In this document: piece by piece, positions 21,404-22,040 of the stretch
Layout of the letters: each line of letters opens with the position of its first letter
Numbering within the stretch: position 1 is the first letter of the stretch
NCBI GenBank assembly: GCA_038248985.1
Contig: JBBRWV010000058.1
Location: forward strand, 1 to 22,040
Length of the DNA stretch: 22,040 nt
Origin: JBBRWV01 sp038248985
GTDB lineage: Bacteria; Planctomycetota; Phycisphaerae; WQYP01
Direction: 5' to 3'
Notes under the pieces: generated by a model
Seen by the model: the letters and a program-made list of their open reading frames with translations, nothing else
Databases searched by the model: none
Told to the model about the DNA's origin: nothing
Made by a program: the position numbers and the translations under genes

Positions 21404-22040
21404 TCACGAAATCTGCAAATTGATCGCCTTCGCCGCCGGTCGCGTAATCAGACGCACCGCCAGTTGCTTCTCCAGCATCTCGACCACCGACCGCAACGGC
21501 CCACCACTCTTGCCCGCCGCGGAAAAATTCTCAAACGGGTGCCCTTCATCCGAGTTGATGCGCAGACGCATATCGATGGGAACCTCACCCAAAAATGGAA
21601 GCCCCATTTCCTGCGACATCACCTGCGCCCCGCCCCGGCCGAAGATGTCGTACGCCGTCCCATGATCGCACACAAAGTAGGACATGTTCTCCACCACGCC
21701 CAGTATTTCCACGCCCAGTTGCTGAAACATCCGCACCGCCCGCCGCGCATCCGCCAACGCCACTTCCTGCGGCGTCGCCACGATGATTGCACCCGTCAGC
21801 GGCACCGTTTGCGCCAGCGTCAGCGAAACGTCCCCCGTGCCCGGAGGAAGGTCCACGATCAGGTAATCCAAATCGCCCCACACCACTTGCTCCAGAAATT
21901 GCTTGATCGCCCCGTGCGCCATCGGCCCGCGCCAGATGAGCGCCTTCTCCTTGTCTACGATAAACCCGATCGACATCACAGAGATCGCCGCATCACCCGA
22001 CTTGACCGTGAACGGCACGATGCGATCCCCTTCAATCACC
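21404..22040 (-). CDS. mrp: Mrp/ApbC-family Fe-S carrier P-loop ATPase, N-terminal part outside window
   Basis: P-loop ATPase of the Mrp/ApbC/NBP35 group, which carries and delivers Fe-S clusters. The frame is open to the window end; the Walker A Lys loop and any N-terminal DUF59 domain lie outside. Visible blocks: VMSIGFIVDKEKALIWRGPM, YLIVDLPPGTGDVSLTLAQ (switch/Walker B area), GAIIVATPQEVALADARRAV, VENMSYFVCDHGTAYDIFGRGG and FLGEVPIDMRLRINSDEGHP. These match the family in order. The C-terminal CxxC that normally binds the cluster is incomplete: one Cys (codon 21668-21670), followed by DHG instead of a second Cys, and no other Cys is in the visible part. Convergent with the coiled-coil lipoprotein gene through a shared terminator. 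Confidence 0.93.
   Translation of the reverse strand, partial: VIEGDRIVPFTVKSGDAAISVMSIGFIVDKEKALIWRGPMAHGAIKQFLEQVVWGDLDYLIVDLPPGTGDVSLTLAQTVPLTGAIIVATPQEVALADARRAVRMFQQLGVEILGVVENMSYFVCDHGTAYDIFGRGGAQVMSQEMGLPFLGEVPIDMRLRINSDEGHPFENFSAAGKSGGPLRSVVEMLEKQLAVRLITRPAAKAINLQIS

Noticed and set aside
1..22040. tRNA, rRNA, CRISPR array or transposase
   Set aside because: Looked for cloverleaf-like ends, regular repeats with spacers and DDE/Tyr recombinase motifs; none seen by eye.

Overview
This is a high-GC bacterial chromosome fragment with ordinary bacterial gene architecture. It has Shine-Dalgarno sites, sigma70-like promoters and intrinsic terminators. The gene complement includes a prepilin peptidase, an OmpA-type lipoprotein, the MEP pathway, a YghZ-type reductase, a large glycogen-synthase-like glycosyltransferase and a CE15-like esterase. 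Together with degenerate CACGAAG intergenic repeats, this looks most like the Planctomycetota (Phycisphaerae-like), with Verrucomicrobiota as the alternative. That placement is inference from style, not from a marker gene. I saw no tRNA, rRNA, CRISPR array, insertion sequence or phage gene.

Layout. 1-1.7 kb: the 3' end of a prepilin peptidase gene, then an OmpA-family lipoprotein with its own promoter and a strong terminator, then a CACGAAG repeat patch. 1.9-4.6 kb: a + strand cluster hisH-hisA-cysE-Trm112-like (histidine and cysteine synthesis). 4.6-5.7 kb: agmatine deiminase (-). 5.8-8.5 kb: a reactive-sulfur operon on +, made of an ArsR-type repressor, a YgaP-like membrane rhodanese, and a CoA-disulfide/persulfide reductase fused to rhodanese. 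It is driven by a near-consensus promoter whose -10 lies inside a perfect 8-8-8 inverted repeat. 8.5-13 kb: ispE (-), a UbiD-family decarboxylase (+) and a glycogen-synthase-like glycosyltransferase (-). 13.1-15.4 kb: a CE15-like esterase broken by one extra base in a G6 run, and an orphan CysA ATPase, both on -. 15.4-16.05 kb: an AT-rich island and a small unknown ORF. 16.05-18.25 kb: thrS (-) with a leader. 18.3-22 kb: a YghZ/Gpr-type reductase (-), a long Ala-rich coiled-coil lipoprotein (+) and an Mrp/ApbC ATPase (-, cut by the window end).

The best regulatory discovery is the thrS leader. It holds a candidate promoter, a Shine-Dalgarno site, an 8-codon peptide with three consecutive Thr codons (M-R-T-T-T-R-P-I), a possible antiterminator, and an intrinsic terminator with a T5 tract before the thrS start. 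This is the layout of ribosome-mediated attenuation, on a gene classically controlled by T-box or by translational autorepression.

The second large-scale signal is compositional. The + strand is G-rich from 1 to about 15.5 kb whichever way genes point, and C-rich from about 16 kb to the end whichever way genes point. The switch falls at the AT-rich island. A G-to-C switch in this direction is what a replication terminus would give, although I found no canonical dif site. Sulfur metabolism recurs across the window (cysE, the rhodanese/CoADR operon, cysA), but no shared regulation is visible.
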